This document shows, piece after piece, positions 12,519 through 25,971 of a stretch of 64,000 nt of DNA (the stretch's first letter is position 1; each line of letters begins with the position of its first letter). The notes under the pieces are model-generated. The model was not told the DNA's origin and searched no databases. It saw only the letters and a list, made by a program, of their open reading frames with translations. Origin of the DNA: Immersiella caudata. Its lineage: Eukaryota; Ascomycota; Sordariomycetes; Sordariales; Lasiosphaeriaceae. Location of the stretch: the NCBI GenBank assembly GCA_030512335.1, contig JAULSU010000004.1:4092001-4156000 (forward strand), given 5' to 3'. Position numbers and translations under genes: made by a program.

Positions 12519-14008
12519 TGTGGCGGTGGTTTAGATTAGGATTAGATCAACGGAGACAATAACGATCAAGGAGTATCTTGTCGTCGTTAAGAATGCCTTT
12601 CAGTTCTCGTTCAATTAACTTAAATGCGCAAGTCAGGTCCCGACCTGGAGATGGGTGCTCGTGCGTCCTGCGCCAGCCAAAGAATCGAATGACGAAATTA
12701 GTAGTTTGGTGAGAGGTGAATCACAAAAGCCAATTTCTCCATCTCAATCTCCCAGGAAGGCCTAGATTTTCCCTCCCAACCCGCACCGCCATGCGGTTCC
12801 CCATCGATGATCGCCAAAGTGTCTCGGAGGTCTGGGCTTGCCCGCCAGAGACTGTTGGATGGACGTTGACACCAGTCAGCAGTCATCAGCTAGCAGCCGG
12901 CTGGCCGCCGTGGGTTGCAAGAACCCCTGAAGCATCAAACCCGGAATGGACAATCGAGGTGTGATCCCCGATTTTAACCGGCACTGCGTTGCACTGCGCT
13001 GCCGGCCCTAGGCCAGTTCCCTGGGTGTCGATTCCATCGAGCCAGCCTTTGCAAAGGATAGAGTGCCCTCAGACGCCCACTTGGGTAGAATCACCGCCTC
13101 ACAGGAAAAAAAAACAAACACGCGAGGAGTTCCAAATCCGTACCTGTCAATAATATCCTACCTGGCCACCGCTACACTAACATGCACCTCACACCCGCCA
13201 GTTTCCCTGACACTGACCGCATTTCGTCTCCAGTCCTGTCAACCTGAAGAGGAACGTGGAGGTTCCGACCTGGCCCCCCTGTCACCGTTCTCGTGAGGGG
13301 AAATAAGTGGGGCACCGCCGGTTGGATCGCGGTGAGGCGCCCCGTGATGACAGGGGGGACACTTGGGACGATCAAGCACGCCAAATCTCACAAACCCCAG
13401 ATTTCCCCCCAGGCGCAGCAGCACAGGCAACGCCCAGGCACACAGAGCCTGCGATGTCGGCGACGCCGTTGGATGCTTGAACGCATCTGATTGCGACATA
13501 TGAGAGCCCCTCAAGCGCAAGTTAAGGCCTAGGTAGCGCAATTCCGCTGGTTTGGAGAGGAGCCAGATCGGGAGGCGGCTGGTAAGCCCTGAGCTGCAAG
13601 GCGTGAGCGGGATAAGATGCATGACGGGTGAGCATGATGAGTGCCGAGCCTCGTTTCGGAGTAGAAACGTGCCCTGGGGCATTGTGTAACCGCGCGGGCC
13701 GTCGCAGAGGATAATCTAGATAATCCGTGACGTCCGTCTTGAGATGACGGCATCCGGGAGAAACTTGAGGCCAATTGAAGTTGGGTGTTTCTCTCTACCT
13801 AGTTAGCAGGTTGGAGCTACCAAAATACCCCTATCTGGGATGTCTACGTCGCCGACTTGCCTTGACACCAACTGATATATATGAGCGTCAAACTTACACA
13901 GCGCTGCATGCGGCACCTATACCTACAAAACTTTCCCTATCCGTGACCCGCTCCCATCATGATATACATCGACAACCCAGAAAGTTGTGTATCCAGACAC
14001 TAGCTCTC
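12519..14008. other. intergenic between lactonase gene and IML1
   Basis: About 1.5 kb that should carry the lactonase promoter (it reads leftwards from 12518) and the 3' end of IML1 transcripts (stop at 14009). No open frame here shows a domain or splice-supported continuation. Pyrimidine-rich stretches and an A-run near 13105 are the only visible features. Confidence 0.5.
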
Positions 14009-17000
14009 CTATTTCTTCCCTTCAGACCCTCTATCTCCAGACATATCACCACTGCAGGCACTAGAACCAAGACCACTCCCACCCAGGCTACTTCCACTTG
14101 TCATCCTCAGCCCCAACATGGCATCCTGCGCGCTCCCCCTTCTCCCAAAGAGCTGAGAGGCGTGCGTCAACGCCGGACTGCTCACCCGAGGCGTAAAACT
14201 CGCACTCTCCAACCCCAGCCCATTGTTGTTACTGTTCCCTGCTGCATTCGCTGCTGCAATAACCGCCGGAGGTAGTCCTAGCACAGGGATATTCGTTTCC
14301 GCCACAACGCCATTGCCCACTGCCCCGAATCTTGGAGTTACGGCCACGGATCCTGCAACTTGTGGCTGCGGGTGCTGGGCCTTGTCGAGGCCACGACTCT
14401 CCAAAAGCTGCTGTTCTTTGTAGAAGGCATCTAATGTTGATCCGTCATTGCAGAACGCTTCAAGTTCGTCTTTGATGTTCTCAGGTTCCTGGGGGCTATA
14501 CATGCTACCTGGTAGACCGACGCCTGAGGGGCTTGGCCTCAGTTGACCGGGCGTGCCAAAGGCACTGGAAGAGGCCGTTACGGCGGGCGAAGAGCCTAGA
14601 CTTGACTGCTGAATGGGGGCCGGACTGGGGCGTACCACAGGGGAAAGAAATGTCGGTTTGAATGAAGGCGATGCAACTGGTGTGGGCTCAACAATGCCGT
14701 AGGGGGCATAGGATCCGGTTACAATCCTGGGACCCTGACCAGCGCCCATTCTGTCCATTGGGGAGGACGAAACTGGCTGTTGTTGCTCATTTGTACCACG
14801 GAGTTCCTTCTGCACTTCCCTCTCCCGTGCGAGCGCCGCCCTGTTACTATACAGCCGGTTGGCCAGGAGGATGATGTCTCCGCTATCCGTGATCTCCGCC
14901 ATGACTACCCCTGTTCGGTGGATATATTGGGTGTACTTGAAGTCGGGACGACCCCAAGAGTATGTTATCTCAACATTGCTGGGGAAGTTGGATGCAGCCT
15001 CGACATCCAAGACGAAGTCAAACTTGCGGAGGATCGCTTTCTGGTAGAAGTGCCGCCCAGGCTGGGCCTGAGGCGTGAATGAGTTGGGGTCATAGTACGT
15101 CACCGGTTGCTGGTCGGGTGGCGGAACAGCCAGGCGAATTGTGTAGGGCCGGCGAAACGGGTTGATGTCGGTGATGGCACATGCCTCGGCTATGGGCACC
15201 TCGACCAGCCTGAGGCCGTATGGGGCCGCTTCCCGTGCCCACATCTCGACAGCGTCCTCGATCAACTTGGCCGTCACGTTCATCCAATCGACCCGGATGT
15301 GGTAGCAGTTGTCAGGGTTGTGCAGCCTGTCGTAGTGCAGCTCGACGATCTCGGGCCGGTACGACCGCTTGCGGTGGTCCACGTCGTACTTGATCACCTT
15401 GCTCAGCACCACCTTGGGTTTTCTGGTGTTGCCACCCGACGCTGCGGCCGTGGGTGCCGTGGGCGTTGTGGCCCCCGAGGATGGCGAGTGTTCTTCATGG
15501 ATGGATGTCGGCCTTGAGAGCCCTGTCAGTTGTGAGTCGCGTGGCATGTGCTCCGTCATGGGTGTTGACGGGACCGAAGGGGCTGGGTTGCGCCTCGTGT
15601 TAAACCACCCAGGCGGGTGTGGTTTCGCAAAGTCGCTGCTGATTTGGTAGAAGTATTGTCCATCGCGAAAGGGGTGACGTCTCTCCACGTGGACGAAGAT
15701 ACCGCCCGTCTCTCTCTTCCCGTCCCTCTCTGTACTGCCTTTGTCTTTCTCTTTGAGCTTGTCCTCATCTGTGACCATCAGGCGTCTGCCCAGTGCCTCA
15801 GCTTCCTCACGGTCTTCTAGATCCTCGAAATTTTCCATGAGCCAACTCGTCATATCCGACCCAATGAAGCAGTTGTAATGTAGACGTAGATGCCATCGGC
15901 GGTTTTGCATTCGGACTCCTCCATTCTCCACCGGCTGCTGAATAGCTTCGGCGAGAGCAGCCAAGCTAAAGTTCTTCTTCTGGAACTGCTCCCGGATGCG
16001 CACCAGCTGCCCTCTGCGGCTTGTGCCATCGAGTCCCTCTATAAGAGGCAAAGTTTCGAGCTCGGCGGCAATCACCACAGACGGATCGTCAGTCTTGTAA
16101 ACTATGTCCAGCGGGTTCATGTCTTTCCTGCGTCGACTCCCAATGCTCTGGTATCTCCGCTCGCTCGGCGGAACGTAGCGGTATTTTTGCCATATTTGGG
16201 CAAGTTTCCGGATTCCCTCAATACGGATCTCTTCCTCGCTGTCTCCGCTAAGTGTCTTGGGAAAAGACGAGTGCCGCCCAGTCATGGGGATCAGCACAAA
16301 CCGGGCCTTCCAGAAGCGGAGCTGATCGGTCATGTCGTCGCCGTGCCCGGCAACGAAGGAGTCGATAAAGTTCCAGTTTCTCTCCGGCCTCACCGAGCGG
16401 AGCTCGAACTGTGCTGTTTCATACTTGTTGTCAAACAGCGTCCGCATGGCCGGCTTGTACGACGGATGGTTGTCGTGGAGTTGCTGAAACACTCCTGTAG
16501 GTTTGCGCACAAAGAGGTTCACCTCGACCTCGCTGCCATTGACGCACGACAACTGGTGGATCGTGTTACCAACAGACATAAAGACGCTTGTGCCATCTTC
16601 CAACGCATTATCACGCGAGAAGACATCAGCCACCCTCAGCTGCTTTTGACCAAATGCCTTTGCAACAGCGGGCCCCACCACAATCTGAAAGCCCTGGGAG
16701 AATCTCAGGGCGATCATCTCGCGCAGCAATTCGTCCCTGGCTCTCGGCTCCTCCGTCAGCTCGTCATCTAGGTTTTGTGAAACGTTATACGGCTGACGTT
16801 GGTACTCTCGCTCAAACTGGGCTTGGGATGGGAAATATTCAGTTGTGAGCGGGACGGCTGCTGGCGAGCAAAGGGATTTCCACTTCATGATTTGCATGTC
16901 CGAGGGTCTCGGGAACACATGCTGCCAACGACTGTAGAGCGTAGCCATGTCGACCTCGTTTGAATTTGGCTTCGACGGGTTGAGCACAGTCAACCAAGGT

Positions 17001-19944
17001 GACATAGACTTTCCGGGAGAGAGTGTTGACGGTAATTCAGGCAATGCACCTGCAAGGAGCTTTGAATTGTATACTTTCTTTGCGTCTTCTTCCCTGATTG
17101 CATTTGAATACCTGATGTCGATATCACTTCCGATGCGATCCGCACGAAGTGTAGACGAGAGCAGAGATCCTGATGTCATGTTCGCTGCGGAGTCCGCTGC
17201 GAGTTGCTGGTGACTTTTGATCACGATAGGTTTGGCTGGTGTGTCAACGGGGGTCTTTGGCCCCGGAGGGAACGGCAGAGGAGAGAGGCGCCCTTGTGAA
17301 GATGTGGGAGTGCCGACCAGGGGCTTCATCGGGGACTGCGGCCGTTGTTGGCTCACCTTCACCGGTGTCATTCTCGAAGGCGCCACGTTTTTAGAGGCGG
17401 CAACAGTCTCAACGCTGAGCTCCGCAACGGCCGCCTTGGGGGCAGCGATGCCAAAGCCACGGAATCCGAGGCTAATTTGCCTGATGGCTTTGGGGGGCTT
17501 GGTGGGAGAAGTCATCTTGGACTCTACGCTCGGGTAGTCTGCAGTTTTCCCTCGGACAAGCGGAATTTGTAGCCTGTCGGAGTTTGGCCGATACTCCGAC
17601 GAAAGCCCTGTCGGTCTCCCCTGCATCGACAGCCGCCGTTCCGTGAACGAGGTGCTGAGCATGCCGGTGTCCTCCAGGAGCTGCCGCCTCGAGCTCTCTT
17701 CGTGGTTTTGCATGTGCCTGAGATGAATTGGGGTTTGCCGCTGTTTTTCTGGTGGGAGCCGTGCTCTTGAATCATCGTACTCCTGCAGTCGCTTCCAGAT
17801 GGACTTTTCTACGCGCCCGCTGTTCTTATCAGGGGCGAACTTTTGGAAGCCGTAGACATGGTCAAAGAGCGTCTCTGGAACCCGCAAGTTTTGGATGAAG
17901 ACCCGCCCGTCGAGCCCAAGCTGCGGATTTAGGATGCGGCTTGCCTGGACGGCCTTGAGCGGATAGTGCGGGTCGGTGTGCAACGGTTTGGTCTCGATTT
18001 CGTTGGTTTCCATGACACTGCGCATCTGGAGGTCGTACATACGGCATCGTATCGGGAACTCCTCACCGGATCTTGCCTGTGGGTTTTCCGAAACCGACAA
18101 CGCAATGCCGTGATAGGACAAGGTCTCCTCGGAAGAGCCAGTCCAGTACGAAACATGCAGCCACTGAGGCAGCGCGAACAACCATTCTTCGCCGCTCATA
18201 CTAGGGCTGCCGGTGTCTCCTCGGAGAGTGATGTCGGTCCCCTTGCTTGGCGAAAAGGAGCCAGAGAGGCTTGTGTAACTCCCAAACGCCGAAGTTACCT
18301 GCTTAGGGGTGCTCGCCCGGCTCAGATTTACCTTGGACTTCCGCTGTGAAGGGGCTTGGTACGCTGGGTTGCGGTATCGAAACAGGGGAACGGAATGCAG
18401 CGGTATCTTAGGCACGCAGATCAAGTCAATACCGATTCCGGTGCCGACGAGCGTCTCGGTCGTGCTGTGCAGCGTCTCATAATCCACCTCAAAGACACCG
18501 GGGCTGGCGCTTATGACCACGACAGAGATGCCCGTTCTCATGAGATCTCTGTCAATGTAGTCGTTTGCGTAGAGTGAGGAGGCCATGTTGATAGCCTCGA
18601 GGAAATTACCGTACATGGCCTTGGAAGCCTCCGCCTTGATCCTATTGATGGTGTCTGCCTTGTCGGGAGAGTCTTCCGAAGTCGAAAGTAGAGAGCTCAT
18701 CGCAGTTTGATGGTAGGTGCTGATGTCCTTCCGAAAGTGGTTGAACTCGCGCTTTAGCTGGTATAGAATCTTTGTCCACTCACCGCTGGCCATCTCACTG
18801 ACCACGACGCGGTAGAAGTCCTTATAGGGGCGCCGGTCTCCGGAGGTCTGTATGCCCGTGTAGTAATCGTTCTGAAGCGCGGGTACCGGCAAGATCAGTC
18901 GATATTCCCGTGTCATACTCAACACGAGCAAACAGCACAATGGTCACCAAGTGCTTCACCTTGAGAGCGACCCATTTCTTGAACAAGGCCGGCAGGAATC
19001 CATTGACAACCTTGTTGAAGATGATCTCTCCCGATCCGTCCGAGTCGAAGTCCCACATCTCGCGCGCCATCTGGACAAACAGCACGTATCGGGACGACTC
19101 GCTACGGAAGATGGGCTTGGTGTCTCGGCCAAAGAAAGCCGACTGCACCTTGCGGCCATCGACATAGACGGTGGTGACCTGCGCCCTGATTGTACCAAGA
19201 AATAGGACGAACTGGCCCTTGTATACTGTCCTCTCAGATAGCTCTCTGACGGCTAACCGCCACATGTCTGCTCGGGAGAGATACTGGTCTTTGAAGCTGA
19301 GCTCCACATGAGACGCCTCGATGGCCGGAGTCTTCGCGTCGATCTAGACAGGCAATCAGCAAATGCGCCGAGGACGTTTATCAGCGTGTGGCTTTTTTTC
19401 GACTTACAGGTGTCAGTGTGACCTGCGACCCCTTCCTCATGCCAAAGACATCTGCTATATGCTTGGCAACGTAGACCTCGACCCCTTGATAGCGCATCTT
19501 CAACTCCTTGGGCATGTCCTTGACGATGCAAATGTACCGTTTTCCACCGTCGGTGGCAGTATCTCTGCCGCGGTCGTGGGAGTGCGAATGCTTGTCCGTT
19601 TCAGCTTTGATGACATCGATAGCGACCAAGCTTCCGGCCTTGACGTCGTCCCCGACCAGGTCGAGGTTGAGAAGAACCTCATCGCGGGCGAACGACTCAT
19701 TGACGGTGACCGTGTATCTGCGCTCCACACGGGATCTCCCAGATGATGGTTGATCCCGGATTGTCGAGTTGCTCGAGACGGTATCCGGCGAGTGTGGCGG
19801 AAGTTGCATCTGCTGCTGCTCTGGTGGATGTGACTGCTGTTCCTGTGGCCTCTCAGCACCCGCTCTGCTGAATTGGCGAAGATGGGACGACCAATTCGGC
19901 CTGGATGGCCCAGGCGTGGCCGCCGGGGCGTTGCGCGACGACAT
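14009..19944 (-). CDS. iml1: IML1, SEACIT/GATOR1 subunit (DEPDC5 homologue), with a frame break near 18.9 kb
   Basis: GTPase-activating arm of the vacuolar SEACIT/GATOR1 complex, which turns TORC1 down when amino acids are scarce. Exons 19408-19944 and 18924-19343 are joined by a 64-bp intron (GTAAGT/TAG). The long third exon, 14009-18871, is in a different frame. Joining them needs either a 52-bp intron 18872-18923 with a weak GTTGAG donor, giving about 1939 aa, or a single-base length error, because the implied intron would delete a conserved VEYD segment. N-terminal and SABA regions are recognisable (DYYTGI, RRPYKDFYRVVVSEMASGEW, FLEAINMASSLY, GVFEVDYETL, GIGIDLICV). A DEP domain with the motif FIGSDMTSWLMENF lies around residues 1275-1390, then the SHEN and C-terminal parts (SYRPEIVELHYDRLHNPDNCYHI, AILRKFDFVLDVEAASNFP). 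Long Ser/Pro-rich disordered insertions are usual in filamentous fungi. It is divergent from the zinc transporter gene. Confidence 0.93.
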
Positions 19945-21287
19945 GAATCCGGGTCATTAAGGCGGCGATAGGGGGTCGTCAAGCAACAAAAGCTCGCTGT
20001 CTGACGTCCGATGCGAAAGCGCGTCTTGATTTCAAAGATGGTGTTGCGTCACTGTGCGAGGGCTGCTTGCACGGTGCGATGCTTAGGAGCTCCCCGCAAT
20101 TGGCCCAAGCTCCTGGTCAGCTTTCCGCTCCGTGATTCACTGGACTCTTGTTACCTCAGCTTCGTGCGACCTCCCTTACAGTCAACCCGCCCGAAGTGAG
20201 CTTGGTGGATAAACCTGAATAGTTGAATACACATGTAGGTTCTATGGCTCTTTTAATTGGACTCTCCCATTATGGAAACTGTGGGTTCTCACTCACTGAG
20301 TGGCCCTAGAGGCAACCCCGAATCGGGAACTAAGCAGGTGGGGTTGAAGTCATGGGTAGTAGCTCTTTCCTATCTCTACGATAAATTGACACCCACCAAG
20401 CAGTGCGATCCTTAGCTACGTGGAGGGAGTTGCATAAAAATCCGGATCCATTATTGCACAAACCCCAACAGTGACGTACGACAAAGCCCGTGTGCTGGAC
20501 TTGTCTCAGCTCTGGGCAACACGCTCAGCTTCAGTCCATCCCCGACGGGAGTAACCTGGAAGCCGTATGTTACCACCCTGCTCCAGGGAGCCCGTCAAGG
20601 TACCTTCAACCTGCCCCTCGGGCCAAGTTCTTATCCCCTTCCCTAGGTACCTACTCCGCTGGGGCTATCTCTCAACTCCTTGACCGCTCATCTCCGCTCA
20701 AGCGTTCCTTTGCATCATCACCAAGTCCGAATTGACACAGAAGGCTCGAAATTCCTAATGGCTTCACAGACTCGAGGTGGTCGCACATTGTGCGTACCAG
20801 TGATGGCAACCGGAGGCCAAGTTCGCAAAAGACTCAAGACTCTGAGCAACATCCCCTTTACCCCGTTCTGGATCCCTCCTCCCCCTGACCCCAAGTCAAG
20901 ATTTTCGATTTTTCTGCAACCCGAACGGTAAGCCGGGTTACATGCATCATGTATCTAGGCTAACACGGTATCGGTTTTGGTTACAGATACTCTCTGTGCC
21001 CCTTGATACGCCGCCATTTTCCTCTGTTTGACGTTTGAGTGGTAACGCAAACCTCACTTCCCGTACCGCGACGCCGCCTCCCGGTTGTTTTCTTGCCAAA
21101 CCTCACCCTTGTCTTCCCGACGCACAACCTGAGCCAGTGGGTTTGCTCTATTCGGGAGGCCCGAATGAAAATCCAAGGATGAAAGTCACTCTCTTCCCTC
21201 TTCGTCTCCGGCTCATTGGGGCATTGGAACTCTGTGACCAAACCTCATCTTGTGTGCGGCAATGTGCCCGGAGACCTGCCAGAAAAA
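19945..21287. other. divergent promoter region between IML1 and the zinc transporter gene
   Basis: 1.34 kb separating two divergent start codons. It should carry both promoters and 5' leaders. There is a near-palindromic CAAGGTACCTTC around 20596-20608 and a CCTAGGTACCTAC element around 20641-20653, similar to the CCTAGGTA/TACCTA motifs scattered through this window. No tRNA or coding signal is visible. Confidence 0.45.
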
Positions 21288-22916
21288 ATGAGCTTCAAGC
21301 TAGGGGCTCGTCAGAGGCTCATAGCAACAATCGTCATTTACCTCTCGTTCTTTGTTGCTGAGCTTGCAGGTAAGTCACGATACCCCCGACGCACCAATAC
21401 TGCTACGAATGTTCTTCCTGACTGAACACCACACCTAGTTGCCCTGAGCACTCGAAGCCTCGCTCTTACAGCCGACGCCTTCCACTACGTAAGTCGCATG
21501 AGAACCCAACACTCAGCCGGTGTACTCACGCTGAGGCAGCTGAATGATTTGATTGGCTTTGTTGTCGCCCTTGTTGCACAAATTGTACGTGTCTGCTGCC
21601 CCTTTTCAAATGGGGCGAGACAGTTCACCTAACGCTTTGGCGTGTAGGTCAAAGATCGTAAGAGGCCAGATCAAGGGCCATACACGTTTGGATGGCAGCG
21701 CGCTCCCATCATTGGCGCCTTCTTCAATGGCGCCTTCTTGGCGGCATTGGGCGTTAGTATCTTCTTCCAGTCTATCGAGAGGTTTCTCAGCACCAACACT
21801 GTGAACAATGCCATTTTGGTTCTTGTCATGGGATGCGTGGGCCTAGCACTGAACATCCTCAGCGCTGTGTTGTTACATGGTTAGCCCCAACCCCTTGGTA
21901 TTGGGTGCCGCACTCACAGAAATGTGGCAGATCATCACGGACATAGCCATGGGCACGGGCATGCCCATGCCCGAGATCAAGGCATCGATATCCAGGACGC
22001 AGAGGACCAAAGACCTCCAAAGGACACTGCAAGTATATCATCAGAGGATAGTTTCGAGGTATATCTTTGCGTACCACGACTCAACATCAACTGAAGTTGC
22101 TAATCGTTGTCACAGTTGATCTCTCGCGAGTTCCACCGACACCACCACCACTTCAAGAATTCCGGCAACGACACCGCCAAAAGAGACCTTGGCATGCTGG
22201 GCGTCTTAACCCACGTCTTGTGTGACGCCATCAACAATATGGGAGTCATCATTGCTGCGGCAGTTATGTCATTCACTACATTCGAGTCGCGATTCTACGC
22301 GGATCCGGCTGTCAGCATGGGCATCGCCATCATGATCCTGATTTCAGCCATGCCGCTCCTCAGCCATAGTGGCGCCATCCTTCTCCAAAGCGCGCCAAAA
22401 TTGGTGGATGCAAAAGAGGTTCAGGAAGACCTCGAGATGGTGTGTTTTAGCCTTGGGTCCCCGCAGCTAGGCATAGTCGGGAACGGATTCTAATCCACCT
22501 GCCTCCAGATTCCAGGAGTAGTTTCCGTCCATGAGCTTCATATATGGCAACTTGACGAAAACAAGACCATCGCCTCGGCACATCTGGTATTTTCTGATTC
22601 AGATACATCACGATTCATGTATAGAGCACAGCTGGCAAGAGAATGCCTTCATGCTTATGGGATTCACTCTGCAACACTGCAGCCTGAGTTTCTCCCCCGC
22701 AAAGAAGCGATCCAGTATCAAGAGACGCGAAAAGTACCCTCTTGTCTGGGTGTTTGCTCGATAGCATGCTCGGAGCTGAGCTGCTGCAATGAGCCCCGAC
22801 AAGGCTGTAAGTCCGGGGGAAGAGCTTCATCGAGTGCGGCAGAGGACGTTATTTCCGATGGTGTCACAACAGTAACGGCATACGCAGCATCCCACGACAA
22901 GACGTATAGTTTATAG
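21288..22916 (+). CDS. zrc1: vacuolar-type zinc transporter, cation diffusion facilitator (ZRC1/COT1-like)
   Basis: Zn2+/H+ antiporter of the ZnT-like CDF family, expected in the vacuolar membrane. Seven exons give 413 aa: 21288-21369, 21439-21488, 21540-21584, 21648-21879, 21932-22032, 22116-22439, 22509-22916. All six introns (51-83 bp) have GT/AG ends and keep phase. Six membrane spans are visible. The metal-site HxxxD pairs are H43-x3-D47 in TM2 (preceded by ADAF) and H203-x3-D207 in TM5 (LTHVLCDAINNMGV). A histidine-rich loop typical of ZRC1/COT1 sits between TM4 and TM5 (DHHGHSHGHGHAHA, about residues 137-150), followed by a second cluster HRHHHHF near 178. The C-terminal cytosolic domain (VVSVHELHIWQLDENKTIASAHL) is the usual CDF ferredoxin-like fold. 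The tail is cysteine-rich (CLGVCSIACSELSCC), which could bind metal. Length is close to yeast Zrc1 (442 aa). The exact 5' end of intron 5 is the least certain splice. Confidence 0.9.
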
Positions 22917-25900
22917 GGGTGGGACCCTAGAACTTCTGTGGCTTCCCCCAACCCCACAGATTGCGGCAGAGAGGCGCCCATAAGGGTGCATGTTGAACCA
23001 ATTAGACCTGGCTTCCAAGTTTTCAAGGCTTTTAGGAGCAGAGCCCCATTCGCTATGACAAACCGATCGCTCGTTTGGCACGGGCATTGGCTATGTGTGA
23101 CATGCAAAATAACGAGCTGGGCACTCGTGATGCCATCGATGAGTTAAACCCGGACCCGTGGGCTCGGAATGTGGTTTAGACGCCGAAGAGAGGATGCTGG
23201 AATGTGGGGATGTGACTGGTGAGGGGGAACTTCCAAAATACCTGACTTCTCCCACAACCTCAGGCCGTCAGTTTCAACGGCAGAAAGCTAGTGTACTGAA
23301 TCATAAACGCCAGAACGTACATGTCGAAACGGATGGATGTACAACCTAGCCGTTGTCAGTACCTTTCCATCTGCGATCGAGTCGAAGTCAGTTGGATCTA
23401 GAGGGGTAATGGGTCGTCGTTCTATTAGCTGGGCAGACGGCGTCTGCAAGTGTTATTAGAGATGGAATAGTCCGTGATGAAGATGCGGGCTGCGAGAGTC
23501 GTCAGGCTGCGATTTCCTCGTTGGGCGTAATCGGCGGGTTTCAGAGGCCCTCATTGGTTGGTGTGCCATCGCTCTTGCAGCGCGAACCAGGGTATGCGGG
23601 CGGCGAGATGTCTCGGGACCGGGAGGGGACGGCAACTGCAGGATGCAAATAATATGGGCATGTGGGAGTTACCGAGATCTACCAAGCAGGTAGAGGTATG
23701 AAATGTTGCTGTGCAGCATCGAACGTGACGCTGCGTCTCGCCTCGCCTTTCGCGGGGTTGCTTGCAGGACATGAGGCGAGAATGCCGCCGCTGAGTGCCG
23801 GTACTTTCGTGATCGACTGGCTTTGCTTGTGTTGTGTTCTAGGCGCTGGGAGGGGATGGATTTTGGGGTTGAGGCGGGGTTGGGGACAAGATGCTGAAAT
23901 CTGAGGCAACAGGCCCGATCCTCGCGCCGGAAGGTGGAGGCAACTTGGCTACGGGAAACGGGCACCCAACGGGACGGGCGGGCTGTTGGTCTAGAACCAG
24001 AGGGGAGGGAGAGGTCGCCCGGATGAAATCCACCGGCTGCGGCGCATCTGTCGGCCGATATGGCGAACAGGCTATTTTGGCACGCCCTTTTCTTTTTGAA
24101 GTGTCCATGGACGGCGTTCAGTCATTCAAGCGTAGACAGTCGCTCGTCTTGGAGCCAACGGCCGAGCAATGCCCGGTAGGTGCGTCATGGCTTCGGCTCT
24201 AACAAGTGCTGGCGAAATGACGCAAGGGGTAGTGCCCAGACGGGTTCTTCGCATTGTCTCTTGTTGTGGCGGTGAGCGCAAACCTCCACCCGCTCTCAAA
24301 GGTCTCCCCCCGCTGCCATCGCGGGGTAAGGTAGGCAGGTTGTCTGCGTGGCGCTTTGCGAAAGGGAGACAAAGAGAAAGACACCGCGGTCATCATCCGG
24401 GGCCCCCAGGTCAGGAGTTGGTCAGGTGAGAATTTGCCCTCTTGGGTAGTACCCGACAGAGTTGCCAAAAAGTGTTGGACACGGCGGCTCGGAACCGTAC
24501 CGACAGCAGAGCTAGTCCCATCTCTGTCGACAGGCAATCCTGAGAGCAGGGTCAAGGGTACCAGGGGAGCCAGCGACCAGCGTTCGAAATAACCACGGTG
24601 AATCAGCCGCCACGACCCGGACGGAAGGTAGTATCATGAGGCGGATCTTGCAACCTCGCCTGTCATGGACGTCACGGCCTGTTTGGTGGAGGGCTTGGGG
24701 GAGCCAGCCTCGTAACTAACAGGCGGAAACGCCTAGACAAAAAAAAACCACATACAGACTACGCAAGCAGCGTGAAATTAGAATGGAATTGCGTTGCACC
24801 GACGGCAGGCTCCACGCTAGGTCTCTCTCGTTGAGGTGCTACTTTAGGTGTAGCGGTCTTGAATATCTTAAGTACCGCGTTGCGGTGCGGGACCTAGTGG
24901 GGCTCTCCACCAGCGGCGCAACCCTGCAACCTTGCAACCCAAGCACTGGACCGAGCTCCCACGCAACGTACCCGCCCAAGCGCGACAGGCATCAACCGCA
25001 TCTCCGGTCGTCACCGCCATTCCATCCAAAAACCCCCCCAAAGCGACGGCCAGAAACCCCATGGCCGGGAAGGCTTCTCATCCAGTAGAACCGCCGAGGT
25101 GGACTCAAGTTGCGCGAAATCGGGAATCGCGCGTGTGTTTGTGGCCGCCGTGTCGGTACTGTCTGTAAGTACGTCGCCGCTCCGGTTTGCGGTCCCGGCT
25201 CTATTCTCCAGTTTCTCGTCTCCACAATGGCCTCGCCCCCTCGCGATTGTGAGAGTTGAGCGTCTAGACCCCAGCAAAACACAACCCCTCCTGCCCGTCG
25301 CGCTTCACAGCACGTTCTTAGTTCTGACGGCGCAGGCAGATAGAGGATACCGCAGATAGTGGGACTGACTGTCGCGCCAATACGTTGCACCCTCGGAGCA
25401 CTCACTCGCTCACTCACTCATCGCCCCGCGCTGTCCGGGCAAGCCTTTCGCTAACAACAACATTCGGTCTCTAGACTGAAGAACGCGTCTTCGGAAGCCG
25501 CTGGCTCGCGCAGACCGCTGGAAAGTTCGAATCGTCAAATGAGGAACTGCATCCCGTTCGCTGGACCTATCGTTTGCTGCCACCACTGAGGGTCTTGTAT
25601 CCCCGGAGACAACCGTGCCTGTCACTTGATGGGCTGCCGCCCGATGCCCCTGTTTGCCGCATCTAATCATCGCCTCACCGCCTGGTTCTCTCCTGCCTTC
25701 CACGAGGGGGCTGAGTGAGAAAGCCACACTCCCACTTATACCCTCTGTTTGCCCTCGTCACCGTCACTGCACTATCTCGCCGTCACGGCCACAACACGGG
25801 TGATCCGGCCACACAGCGACCCGGCGACAACGCCGTCTGCGACGATGCCCTTCCGACGCCTGGTCATCGCCGGAAGCTGCCCATGAGGACGGTCCTCTGA

Positions 25901-25971
25901 CACCATCGGACCATCTCTTCGCCTACCCGTCCGCTAGCCCCGCGACGCTGCGGCTGCCTGCCTCCTCAGAG
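22917..25971. other. intergenic upstream of the LST4-like gene
   Basis: 3.05 kb with no supportable gene. Frames of 80-140 codons on both strands are low-complexity and mutually overlapping. It should contain the zinc transporter terminator and the LST4-like promoter; CT-rich, CACTCACTCACT-type and CGCC-rich leader sequence lies from about 25400 to the ATG. A 30-bp stretch at 24661-24690 resembles one at 10141-10170 (see findings). Confidence 0.45.

Noticed and set aside
15890..16771. 293-codon open frame on the plus strand
   Set aside because: Antisense to the DEP-containing part of IML1; no start context, splice support or recognisable domain.
21945..21975. Near-palindromic CATGGGCACGGGCATGCCCATG
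   Set aside because: Explained by the His/Gly/Ala-rich loop codons of the zinc transporter.
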